NCBI GenBank assembly: GCA_037447605.1 | Contig: CM074813.1 | Location: forward strand, 565,259-601,275 | Direction: 5' to 3' | Origin: Zygnema circumcarinatum | Taxonomy: Eukaryota > Streptophyta > Zygnematophyceae > Zygnematales > Zygnemataceae | Length of the DNA: 36,017 bases | Shown here: positions 15,974 to 36,017 of the stretch, piece by piece | How the letters are laid out: each line of letters starts with the position of its first letter | Position numbering within the stretch: the stretch's first letter is position 1 | Translations under genes and position numbers: made by a program | Notes under the pieces: model-generated | Databases searched by the model: none | The model's input: only the letters and a program-made list of their open reading frames with translations | What the model was told of the DNA's origin: nothing

Positions 15974-18900
15974 ATGGCCATGGCTGCCCTCCTCCCTGCG
16001 CCCGAGGCCGCCATGGCGGCTCTCTCCCTCCCGGGCGTCGCGGCACAGCGCCTCCCTTCCTCGCTAACCCCTGTTTCCAAGCAACCCTGGCGTGACACGT
16101 GGCGGGGGCGGGCGGCTGACAGCTGGCAGCAGAAGAAGGGGGCTGTGCGCTGCGCAGCGGAGGGTGGCAGTGGACCGGCGCCCTCCGTTGTGCAGAAAGG
16201 GAAAGGAACGGAGAACGGAACTGGGACAGGGAACGGCAACACGAAGGCGCCGCCACGGGAGGCAGGGAAGAGCAGAGCTGAGGAGGTCCTGCCACGCCTT
16301 CAAAAGGTGTGCTGCCACGGACCTGCTTTCTCTCTCTCTCTCCCTCTCTCCCGCTCTCCCTCTCTCTCTCCTTCCTCCGCATGACAGACGACTTCAATTG
16401 CATCCTCGCGTCACATGTGGGGCGTTCTATGCGGATTCCGTTCAGGTTCCCGTGTCGCACATACGGAACTTTTCGATCATTGCGCACATAGATCACGGCA
16501 AGTCCACGTTGGCAGACAAACTGCTGCAGGCGACGGGCACAGTCGAGCCGCGCCTCATGAAGGAGCAGTTCTTGGACAACATGGACCTGGAGAGGGAGAG
16601 GGGGATCACTATCAAGCTGCAGGTTTGCTTCAGAACCCTAAATTTCTGAACCCTAGGTTCGATGTTCGAAGGCCTCCTAAAAGACCCCTTCAAAAGTCCA
16701 TTTCCGTAAAAAAAAAAAAAAAAAAAAATTTAATATCACAACTCTGGAAACAAAATCCTGAAAAGGCAAGTTTGTGAATGCAAACCCCCAAGGTCTTAAA
16801 CTTAACACCCGAAACCTCTAAAGTCATCTAAATTTTCAACCCTTAACCCTCAAACTTTTAAACTCTAAACCCTTCAAACCCTCGAAATGCTCAAAACCCT
16901 AAGGCCCTGAAAAATCTGAAACCCTACTCAACACTCTGAACCCTAAACCTACCCCAGAACCCTAATATTTATCCCTCCATGATGGAAAACCCTCAAAATT
17001 CTCCTACTTACCCTCTAGAAACATAACCCTAAACCATAAACAAAACCCTAAACACCCTCATGACCTCAAACCCTAACCCCTACACCCCCTACATCCCACA
17101 TTCAAAGGCCCAAAACTCTACATCCTGTAACTCATACCGAAAACCCTAAACCTTAAACCCTCTAAGCCTTGAATAACTTACACCCTGTATTTCCAAACCC
17201 CTCCACGCCCTGAACCCTCTACACTCCGAACACCTTAACCCCTAAACCTTTAACCCTACGCCGTAAAACCCTAGCCCCTAAGCCTCGAAACCCTCCACTC
17301 TGCATCTCCACACCCTTTACACCCTCTACCCAAAAGCCCTAAAACCCGAAGCCTTGAACCCTGAACCGTACAAACGTGAAACCCTACAACCCTATGCCGT
17401 TAACTCTGAACCCTTAAACCCTGAACTATACAACCCTACGTCCTGAACCGTGAACCCTAAAACCATGAACCCTACAACCCTGAGACCCTACCCCCTAAAC
17501 CCTAAAACCCTACCCCCTGACCCTAAAACCCTGCGCCCTACGGCGCAGGCGGCGCGCATGCGGTACGTGGCGCGCGACGGGCAGGCGTACTGCCTGAACC
17601 TGATCGACACGCCCGGCCACGTGGACTTCTCGTACGAGGTCTCCCGGTCGCTGGCCGCGTGCGAGGGCGCGCTCTTAGTGGTCGACGCCTCGCAGGGCGT
17701 CGAGGCGCAGACCGTCGCCAACGTCTACCTCGCGATCGAAAACAACCTCGAGATCATCACGGTCAGAGGGCGCGCTTGCCGGGGGGGGGTTAGGNNNNNN
17801 NNNNNNNNNNNNNNNNNNNNNNNNNNNNNNNNNNNNNNNNNNNNNNNNNNNNNNNNNNNNNNNNNNNNNNNNNNNNNNNNNNNNNNNNNNNNNNNNNNNN
17901 NNNNNNNNNNNNNNNNNNNNNNNNNNNNNNNNNNNNNNNNNNNNNNNNNNNNNNNNNNNNNNNNNNNNNNNNNNNNNNNNNNNNNNNNNNNNNNNNNNNN
18001 NNNNNNNNNNNNNNNNNNNNNNNNNNNNNNNNNNNNNNNNNNNNNNNNNNNNNNNNNNNNNNNNNNNNNNNNNNNNNNNNNNNNNNNNNNNNNNNNNNNN
18101 NNNNNNNNNNNNNNNNNNNNNNNNNNNNNNNNNNNNNNNNNNNNNNNNNNNNNNNNNNNNNNNNNNNNNNNNNNNNNNNNNNNNNNNNNNNNNNNNNNNN
18201 NNNNNNNNNNNNNNNNNNNNNNNNNNNNNNNNNNNNNNNNNNNNNNNNNNNNNNNNNNNNNNNNNNNNNNNNNNNNNNNNNNNNNNNNNNNNNNNNNNNN
18301 NNNNNNNNNNNNNNNNNNNNNNNNNNNNNNNNNNNNNNNNNNNNNNNNNNNNNNNNNNNNNNNNNNNNNNNNNNNNNNNNNNNNNNNNNNNNNNNNNNNN
18401 NNNNNNNNNNNNNNNNNNNNNNNNNNNNNNNNNNNNNNNNNNNNNNNNNNNNNNNNNNNNNNNNNNNNNNNNNNNNNNNNNNNNNNNNNNNNNNNNNNNN
18501 NNNNNNNNNNNNNNNNNNNNNNNNNNNNNNNNNNNNNNNNNNNNNNNNNNNNNNNNNNNNNNNNNNNNNNNNNNNNNNNGTTCGAGGGATTAGCGGTTCG
18601 AGGAATTGGAATTTTCGAGTTCTCGGATTAATTTTTTTCTCGTGTCAAGTTTGCAGTTTTTTGCTGCTTTTGTGGCTTCAGTTATTTATTGTTTTCCGGA
18701 GTTTGGGATGGAACGCAGTTTGAACCGGAGACCTCGAGTGCGATGGGGTTCGGATTCCGCTGCGGATATTTGGGGTTGCTGCACATGGACGTGGTGCAGG
18801 TGCTTAAACTCTAAACTTTAAACCTGATGGAAACTAATGTCTAAACCCCAACAGTCTAATAGGCCCAAAAATCTCATATTATACCGCTTGGTGAGCGCAC

Positions 18901-19228
18901 ATAATTCCATGTATGTATAGTGTTTTTTCTTGTATTCAAGGTAGCTCGGACTTTAATAATTGTACTGTATTTCTTTTCTCCCCCCTTTTTCCTTTGCTAT
19001 GCAGGAGAGATTGGAGCGCGAGTACAACCTGAACCTCATCACAACTGCCCCGAGCGTTGTGTACCGCGTTCTATGTAGGGACGAGTCCGTTGTGGAATGC
19101 TCAAATCCGTCAGACCTTCCCGGGCCCGAAAAGAGACGAGCAATCGAGGAGCCCTACGTTCGGGTGAGCTTTCGATAGGGAGAGAGAGAGAGAGAGAGTG
19201 CGAGCGGGAGAGATGTAGAGAGAGAGAG

Positions 19229-19266
<38 letters not shown>

Positions 19267-20447
19267 AGAGAGATTGAAGTAGTAATGGATTGGTTTTTGT
19301 CTACACATCCATAAAGAAAAGACTTGACTTTGTTCGTTGATGTTCTGATTTCGGAAATTTAGGGTTGTCAGAGCTGTGCTCAGACTTCCGAGTTTTGGGT
19401 TTTGTTTGATTGTTTGCTCGCATGAAGTGGCAAGGTCTCAGAAAGTGGCAGACTGTTTGGCAGCGTAACAACATAGCAACTCTCTGCATTTTCCCTCTCC
19501 TTCTCGCTCTCCCCCTCTCTCTCGATCTTGACCGCTCGCACATTCTCTTTCTCTCTCGCTACCTCTCGCTCGCTTTCACTATCGTTCATGGTTCTGCTTC
19601 CCCCCTTACCTCCCTTTCTGTTTCTCCATTGTTCTCCCTCTCCTTGTCCGCCCCTCTCTCTCGTCCGCTCTCTCCCTCACACTCACACACATAGTCGTGA
19701 CTTTTTGCCTGGACGAGACGATGAAGAATTGACAATGAAGAATTGTACCCCATCTCTAAAAAATGGGGTATAAACCTGCAGATGGATATTATCTGCCCCA
19801 AGGAGTATATCGGTCCTTTGATGGAGCTCGCTCAAGAGCGGCGAGGGGAGTTTCAGGAAATGAAATATATGACGGAAACTCGCGTTCAATTATCATATGA
19901 TATGCCGCTGGGAGAGGTCAGAATAGTCATTTCTTTTATTGATTATTATTATCTTGATATTTTGATTTATTGCATGTGGCGAGTTTGACAAAATTTTGCT
20001 ACTTTGCTAATTTGCTTTTGCCTATTTGCTAATTTTTATTTGGGCTGTAGGGTTGAAGGAATTTAGGGGGGGGGTTGGATGTTAGAATGACATATAATTT
20101 TCATATAGTGCGAAAGGCTTCAGCTCTATACATTCTCTATAAAAAGTCGCAGATAATTGTTTCATTGTTTCATAATTGTTTCGAAATTGTGTGTTTCTCA
20201 CTTTTTTTTTCCGCTGCAGGTTGTTGGCGATTTTTTCGATCAGCTGAAATCGCGAAGCAAGGGCTACGCCAGTATGGAGTATAAAATGATAGGGTGAAGG
20301 GCTCTCTCTCTCTCTCTGTCTCTCTCTCTTGGCCTCTCCCTATCTCTTTCTCTCTCTCCCTTTGTTCCTCTTGCAGTCTCTCCTTTCTCTCTCTCACTCC
20401 CCTCCCTCCCCCTCTCCCGTCTCTCTCCCTCCCTCTCTCTCTCTCGC

Positions 20448-20513
<66 letters not shown>

Positions 20514-22261
20514 CACCTTCTCTTCCTGTGCCTTTCCTCTTCAGCACAAGTCCCTCAACCTCTCACCACCATCCCTTTCTTCCCTTGTCCATTTTGCTCT
20601 TTTCCGGTTTCTCCATCCGCAAATTTCCGAACTGAATTCCGTATTCCGTGCGTTCCTTGTCCTCAGTTACCGCGAAAGCAACCTCGTGAAGTTGGACATT
20701 CACCTCAATGCGGAGGTGGTGGACCCTCTCTCCACCATTGTGCATGCTGACAAGGTGCAAAATCTAAAACCCTAAATCTTTACATGATCCCCTTTCAGAC
20801 AAGTTCAAAAACCGCTAATTTCGTAAAAATAAATCAAATACTTCCTTTTTTTGTGTAGTTCGAAAACTAATTTTCTCAAGACCCTATCTGTTCGAAAACG
20901 TTGAAAACCTACCAACCTCTAGTGTGCACTCACATGTTGATCTGATTTTTCTGGTGGATCCATTTGGTGGATCCGTCCATGCAGGCGTTCTCAGTGGGGC
21001 GGCTGTTGACCCAAAAACTGAAGGAACTCATTCCACGTCAGATGTTCAAAATTCCCATTCAGGTAAGTGCCATTTTTTCCCATTTTTTTTTCCCAAAAAA
21101 CAAGCTGCAATTTCACCTTGTAATGGAGAGAAGGGGGTGGGTGTGGCTCTCTATGACCCCTCCCCCCCTCCCCGTTGAGGTGAGTTGAAAGGTTAAACTT
21201 TAGGACTATTATTTGAATTCTAAACCCTGAATCCTAATATTTAAACCCTAAACCCTCCCCCCCTCCCCGTTGAGGTGAGTTGAAAGGTTAAACTTTAGGA
21301 CTATTATTTGAATTCTAAACCCTGAACCCTAATATTTAAACCCTAAACCCTGACTCTCAACCCTGAACCTGACAGCTTGAGAAAAGCCCTAATACCCTAA
21401 AACCCTAAAACCCTAAAATTCGCTTGGCGTGTTTTCAGGCATGCGTTGGCACCAAAGTGATTGCAAGTGAAGCGATTTCCGCCATACGGAAGGATGTGCT
21501 CGCCAAGTGCTACGGTTTGTGGAATTATTTTAATATGAATACTAGTTAAAGAAAAAGGAAATGTAAATGAAATTTTTAACAATACATGCGTAAAGCCAGC
21601 AGCGTAGGTAGGAATCAGACATTGAACAGTTTTCAGAATTTTGTGATAATGGAAGAAAGCTTCTTTTTCTTGGCTGCTTGATGAAAGTGAGCGGAGTGAA
21701 TGAAAGGGCTGAGGTGGAAGGCTTCATGTGAGAGGTCCTGAGGTTTTTCGTGCGCTGTAAAAAAAATCTGAACGTAAAAAAAAAAACCCAAGAACGAATG
21801 GAAGAAATCGTTTCCTGCGTGTTCTTTCAATGCATAGTACTGAGGGTGGGCTGCCTGCAGGTGGAGATATTTCCCGAAAAAAGAAGCTGTTGAAAAAGCA
21901 GGTGCGTGCTCTATCTTTCTCTCTCTCTCTCTCTCTCTCTATCTCTTTTTCTTTGTTCCTCTCTCTCTTCTTCTGCCCCCCTTTCCCCTAAACTCCCCCC
22001 TCCTCCCTATCCTCCTCTCCCTCCCCCTCCCCCCTCCGCTCTCCCCCCTCTTCCTCCCCCTCTCAGAATGAAAGCTAGAGATACTTCTCCTACCTCGCTC
22101 TCATATTCTGTAAAGTAGAAACACGAGTTTAGGGTTTAAGGGTTTTTAGGGTTTTGGCGGAGCAGGCGGAGGGCAAGAAGCGGATGAAGGCGGTCGGGAA
22201 GGTGGACGTCCCTCAAGACGCGTTCATGGCGGTCCTGCGACTCGAGAAGGAGTCGCTGTAG
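15974..22261 (+). CDS. lepA: Plastid-type elongation factor 4 (LepA GTPase), 12 visible exons plus assembly gap
   Basis: Exons: 15974-16306, 16446-16622, 17549-17761, gap, 18719-18799, 19005-19163, 19782-19916, 20220-20293, 20667-20754, 20985-21062, 21439-21514, 21861-21901, 22166-22261 (stop TAG). Visible exons give 516 aa. Exon 1 encodes about 110 residues rich in Ala, Arg and Ser, a likely plastid transit peptide; an in-frame Met at 15917 is an alternative start. The GTPase domain shows G1 [16 protein letters not shown]2 RGITIK and G3 DTPGHVD. G4 (NKID) must lie in the gap. Later exons carry [16 protein letters not shown], the EF-G-like domains ([28 protein letters not shown]) and the LepA-specific C-terminal domain ([28 protein letters not shown]). 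LepA acts on stalled or mis-translocated ribosomes. Roughly 190 residues are missing in the gap, judged from bacterial LepA length. Confidence 0.97.
16650..17545. repeat. Long degenerate CCCTAAA-type array filling LepA intron 2
   Basis: Almost the whole intron (16623-17548) is drifting telomere-like units (AACCCTAAA, CCCTGAA, CCCTACA) running to within 15 bases of the 3' splice site. A run of about 20 A lies near 16708-16728. Confidence 0.85.
17795..18579. other. Assembly gap (785 N)
   Basis: An unbroken N run inside the LepA gene. It starts 33 bases after a 5' splice site (17761/17762). The missing LepA exons encoding the NKID motif and domain II must lie here, or partly in the 139 bases that follow, which look intronic. 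Confidence 1.
19179..19275. repeat. (GA)n microsatellite in a LepA intron
   Basis: GA-rich tract beginning about 16 bases after the 5' splice site at 19164. Confidence 0.9.
20302..20510. repeat. (CT)n tract in a LepA intron
   Basis: CT-rich with pure (CT) from about 20450 to 20510. It starts eight bases after the 5' splice site at 20294. Confidence 0.95.
21160..21349. repeat. 95-bp direct tandem duplication in a LepA intron
   Basis: Two adjacent copies with a 95-base offset (for example CGTTGAGGTGAG at 21173 and 21268). They differ by one visible base (GAATCC versus GAACCC). Each copy ends in CCCTAAACCCT. It lies between the LepA exons ending 21062 and starting 21439. Confidence 0.9.
21915..22070. 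repeat. Pyrimidine-rich tract in the last LepA intron
   Basis: Pure CT (21917-21940) passes into CCCCTCC-rich sequence. It starts about 15 bases after the 5' splice site at 21902. Confidence 0.85.
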
Positions 22262-24424
22262 CGGCATTTGTACCCCATTGGGGCTTGTAAGGTTTTTATT
22301 TAATTCAGGAAACTAACAACTGTCAGTTTCGACTAACAACGTTATTAGGGTTGTAACCTTGTAGGACTCTTTCGAATTTTAGTGTTAGGATGTTCTGCTG
22401 TTTAGGGTTCCACTCCATAGTAAGTGCAACGAAGTGTTATTTGTAAAGCAGGCTAAGTAAGCAGTGTTAGTTTTTCATTTTTCCTGTACTCTTAAAAGCA
22501 CTTGAAAAGATATGGAACAAGATTTCATCATTTCTCTCATCATTTCTTCTCCTTGACGTGCAAAAAACTGATTGCGAGGGCTGACGATTGGGGCTGCTAT
22601 CCGGAATTTAAGACTCGATTTATAAAAAAAACGGTCCCTAAGCGTTGGCAAATCATACAGCACAAATTCTATCATGTTTTTGAAATTAAAAACAGCAAAA
22701 TTACCAACACGTTATCGCAACAAATGGCAGCATCCTCACATGCCCCATGTAACCCACCCCATTCCAAATGCCAGTGGCAAATGCAATTTTCGCAAATCTT
22801 GCAATTCTGTCCCGGCCTCTCTCCACCTTGAAGCCTCAACTTTCTGAAATTTAAACGCACAGCCTTCCACGGATTCGCAGTCAAAAAACAGTTCAGACCT
22901 AGCCAGTTGCTGTAAAAGCGCGAACACTCGACCGTCCTGGAACCCTAAACCCTGGACCCCTCCCGCTGTTCCCCGGTTTCTCTGACCCCTAAACCTGAAC
23001 CCCACCCGCTGTTCCCCAGTTTGATGAGGGCCCTTTCAGGCTCCAAAAATTGCGGGCGCGGCAAAAGAGGCCGACCCGCGGTTAGATGTTCATCAGCGGG
23101 TGTCAGCGCGGCCACCCTCCCAAACGGTCATGAGGCGGCCGCCTTTCTCCCTGATAAGGACGGCTAAACCCCTCCAGGTGATTTCGGGAGGGTTTATCCT
23201 CGCACGGGGCTAAAGTGCGGACGGCCTTGTGGGAGAATTCTTAAATATGGCCGTACAGTATTGTACACAACCGTACAGATATCGTACGATTTTTGCAAGG
23301 TACAGTCAGCAGTCCTCATATTTTCCACCCTGTACAGTGCGTCCCCAATAAATTCGCCCTGATTTTGCCGAAACCACCTTTTTGTACGGTAACTCTGTGT
23401 TAGCCGTACTACTCGTACTATCCGTACCCCTAAAACCCTGAAACCCTAAAAACCCTAAAAACCGTACTAGCCGGACTAGCAGTTACGGGCTTCAGCAAAA
23501 CTCACCGAATCTTCCCGCACGTGCCGCCGTAAGAGGCGCTCGCTCGTCTTTCCTCCTTTTTGGTTCCGATACGAAACGATACGATACTAAACGACACGGT
23601 ACGATACGGTATGATATGGTACGGTACGATACGTACGGTCCAACATGAACTCTAACACGAACTCTAACAATACCGCCCGTCTATTGGTAACACGAACCTT
23701 CTATTTGCAAAAATCAATATTTTCGCCTCATATTTGCCAAAACCATGGCGAAAATATGAGGACTGTTGACTGTACCTGTACTTTGGTAACAAACTAATGG
23801 CCAAACTCTTCGTTTATCAATGGTTGGTTGGATGGTCAACGGCAACCGTTAGCAATTGGCAATGGTTGGCTGGGTCCACCATTCCATACGCTGCCAATGA
23901 TTGACAATCGTTCCATTGTTTGGTCCAATGGTTGGATCAGTGCAACTTCTGAAGCATTCCTGTTGTGTCACTTGTGTGGAAGACTGGAAGTCCCTATTAA
24001 CTTCCAAGAATGAAACCGACATGCACTTGCCTAGTTGTCTGGGTAGCAGGAAGTTGGGGCGTTAGTCAGGGCAGAAATAGTAGCCTGAGGGCATAACGTA
24101 TTGCATGTCACTTTTCATTTTTTGTTAAGGAGTTTTGAGGCCGAGGAGGCTTTCTCCTTTACTTTTACTCTTTCGGTGTTTTTCGCTCTTTGAATCATTT
24201 GTTTTTCATTGTGTGCACTTGAGAGGTGATTTGTTTCCGACCTGCAAGCACAGCAAAGAGTGAAGGTAGTGGAAAGACCCAGGCCCAAATTATCAACAAA
24301 TGCTCCTACAAAAAATCTAAAAACGAAAAAAAATAAGTAACAAATAAAGCGCATCAACCCAACACAATGTGAATGCATTTTAAAATAAATATAAAATAAA
24401 TAATTAAATAAATAAACGCCCTCT
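22262..24424. other. Spacer between LepA and the modular peptidase (convergent 3' ends); contains a transposon-like element
   Basis: Both flanking genes end here. Frames of 60-109 codons show no recognised motif. Contents: a GC-rich block (23040-23225), a region rich in GTACG/CGATACG motifs (23240-23645) overlapping the Tc1/mariner-like element at 23303-23772, a cluster of CAATGGTTGG motifs (23815-23945), and AT-rich 3' flank (24110-24420). No gene is supported. Confidence 0.6.
23303..23772. mobile_element. Tc1/mariner-like MITE (470 bp) with TIRs and TA flanks
   Basis: The left end starts CAGTCAGCAGTCCTCATATT. The reverse complement of the right end starts CAGTCAACAGTCCTCATATT. The two 24-base ends match at 22 positions. 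TA dinucleotides flank both sides (23301-23302 and 23773-23774), the usual Tc1/mariner target duplication, and CAGT is a common start of those TIRs. There is no transposase frame inside, so it would be non-autonomous. A second inverted repeat (CCTCATATTTGCC to GGCGAAAATATGAGG) lies at the right end. No second copy was found in this window. Confidence 0.65.
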
Positions 24425-35875
<11,451 letters not shown>

Positions 35876-36017
35876 CTGCCGCACATCTCGCCCCAAAAAT
35901 TCTTCACTTTAGGCATCGACAGTGGTGAGAAAGTTCATCCCCCTAGTTAGCTCGCACTGCTTGAATGATGGTGACAGGGTCTCTAAAATCTTCCAGCGAA
36001 CACGCTTTAGCATTACT

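Noticed and set aside
16708-16728. Poly(A) runs (also near 27001 and 28990) as marks of retroposed copies
   Set aside because: Each lies within an intron without an adjacent gene-like sequence or target duplication that I could see.
17450-18631. A 393-codon frame across the N run
   Set aside because: Most of it is N. The true LepA exon ends at 17761 with a donor, and sequence after the gap is intronic until 18719.

Overview
This window is nuclear DNA of a plastid-bearing eukaryote, probably an alga. Genes are split by many short GT-AG introns. Degenerate plant-type telomere repeats (TTTAGGG/CCCTAAA) are scattered through introns and spacers, and long (CT)n/(GA)n tracts occur throughout. Three of the six genes encode proteins with plant plastid-type homologues. 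I cannot name the species; a green-lineage, glaucophyte or secondary-plastid alga would all fit. Most long uninterrupted frames here are not genes. They are Ser-Leu or Arg-Glu readings of dinucleotide tracts, or readings of minisatellites. The real genes were assembled exon by exon from protein-family motifs, splice sites and intron phase.

Layout: (1) 67-1626, minus: a family 2 glycosyltransferase, two exons. (2) 2680-4669, minus: translation factor eIF-5A, five exons, complete at 159 aa. (3) 6538-10835, minus: a probably plastid-targeted FMN-binding split-barrel (PPOX-like) protein with a C-terminal DUF2470 domain, eleven exons, 360 aa. (4) 11867-14952, minus: a plastid GNAT acetyltransferase of the plant NSI type, six exons, 254 aa. 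(5) 15974-22261, plus: plastid elongation factor 4 (LepA), twelve visible exons and a 785-base assembly gap. (6) 24425-35875, minus, 5' end outside the window: a large modular protein with at least eight hevein-type chitin-binding domains, a papain-family cysteine peptidase, two EGF-like domains and about four LysM-like modules, on nineteen in-frame exons.

GNAT and LepA, both plastid-related, are transcribed divergently from about 1 kb of shared upstream DNA. That spacer holds a 92-bp tandem repeat with G-box (CCACGTGG) and CCAAT-type (GATTGGCTT) motifs. The modular peptidase is the most notable gene: two unrelated classes of glycan-binding domain flank a protease whose catalytic Cys, His and Asn are all present. 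Its hevein repeats are encoded one per exon with identical intron phase, and two of these exons are almost identical copies.

Mobile elements are two short non-autonomous DNA transposons. One is hAT-like (32074-32468) with a perfect 8-bp target duplication, inside an intron of the peptidase gene. The other is Tc1/mariner-like (23303-23772), flanked by TA. The peptidase introns also hold several tandem arrays: a 17-bp unit (about 70 copies), an 86-95-bp compound GA unit, a GGGA array, a G-rich purine block and an AAAGTCA-type array.
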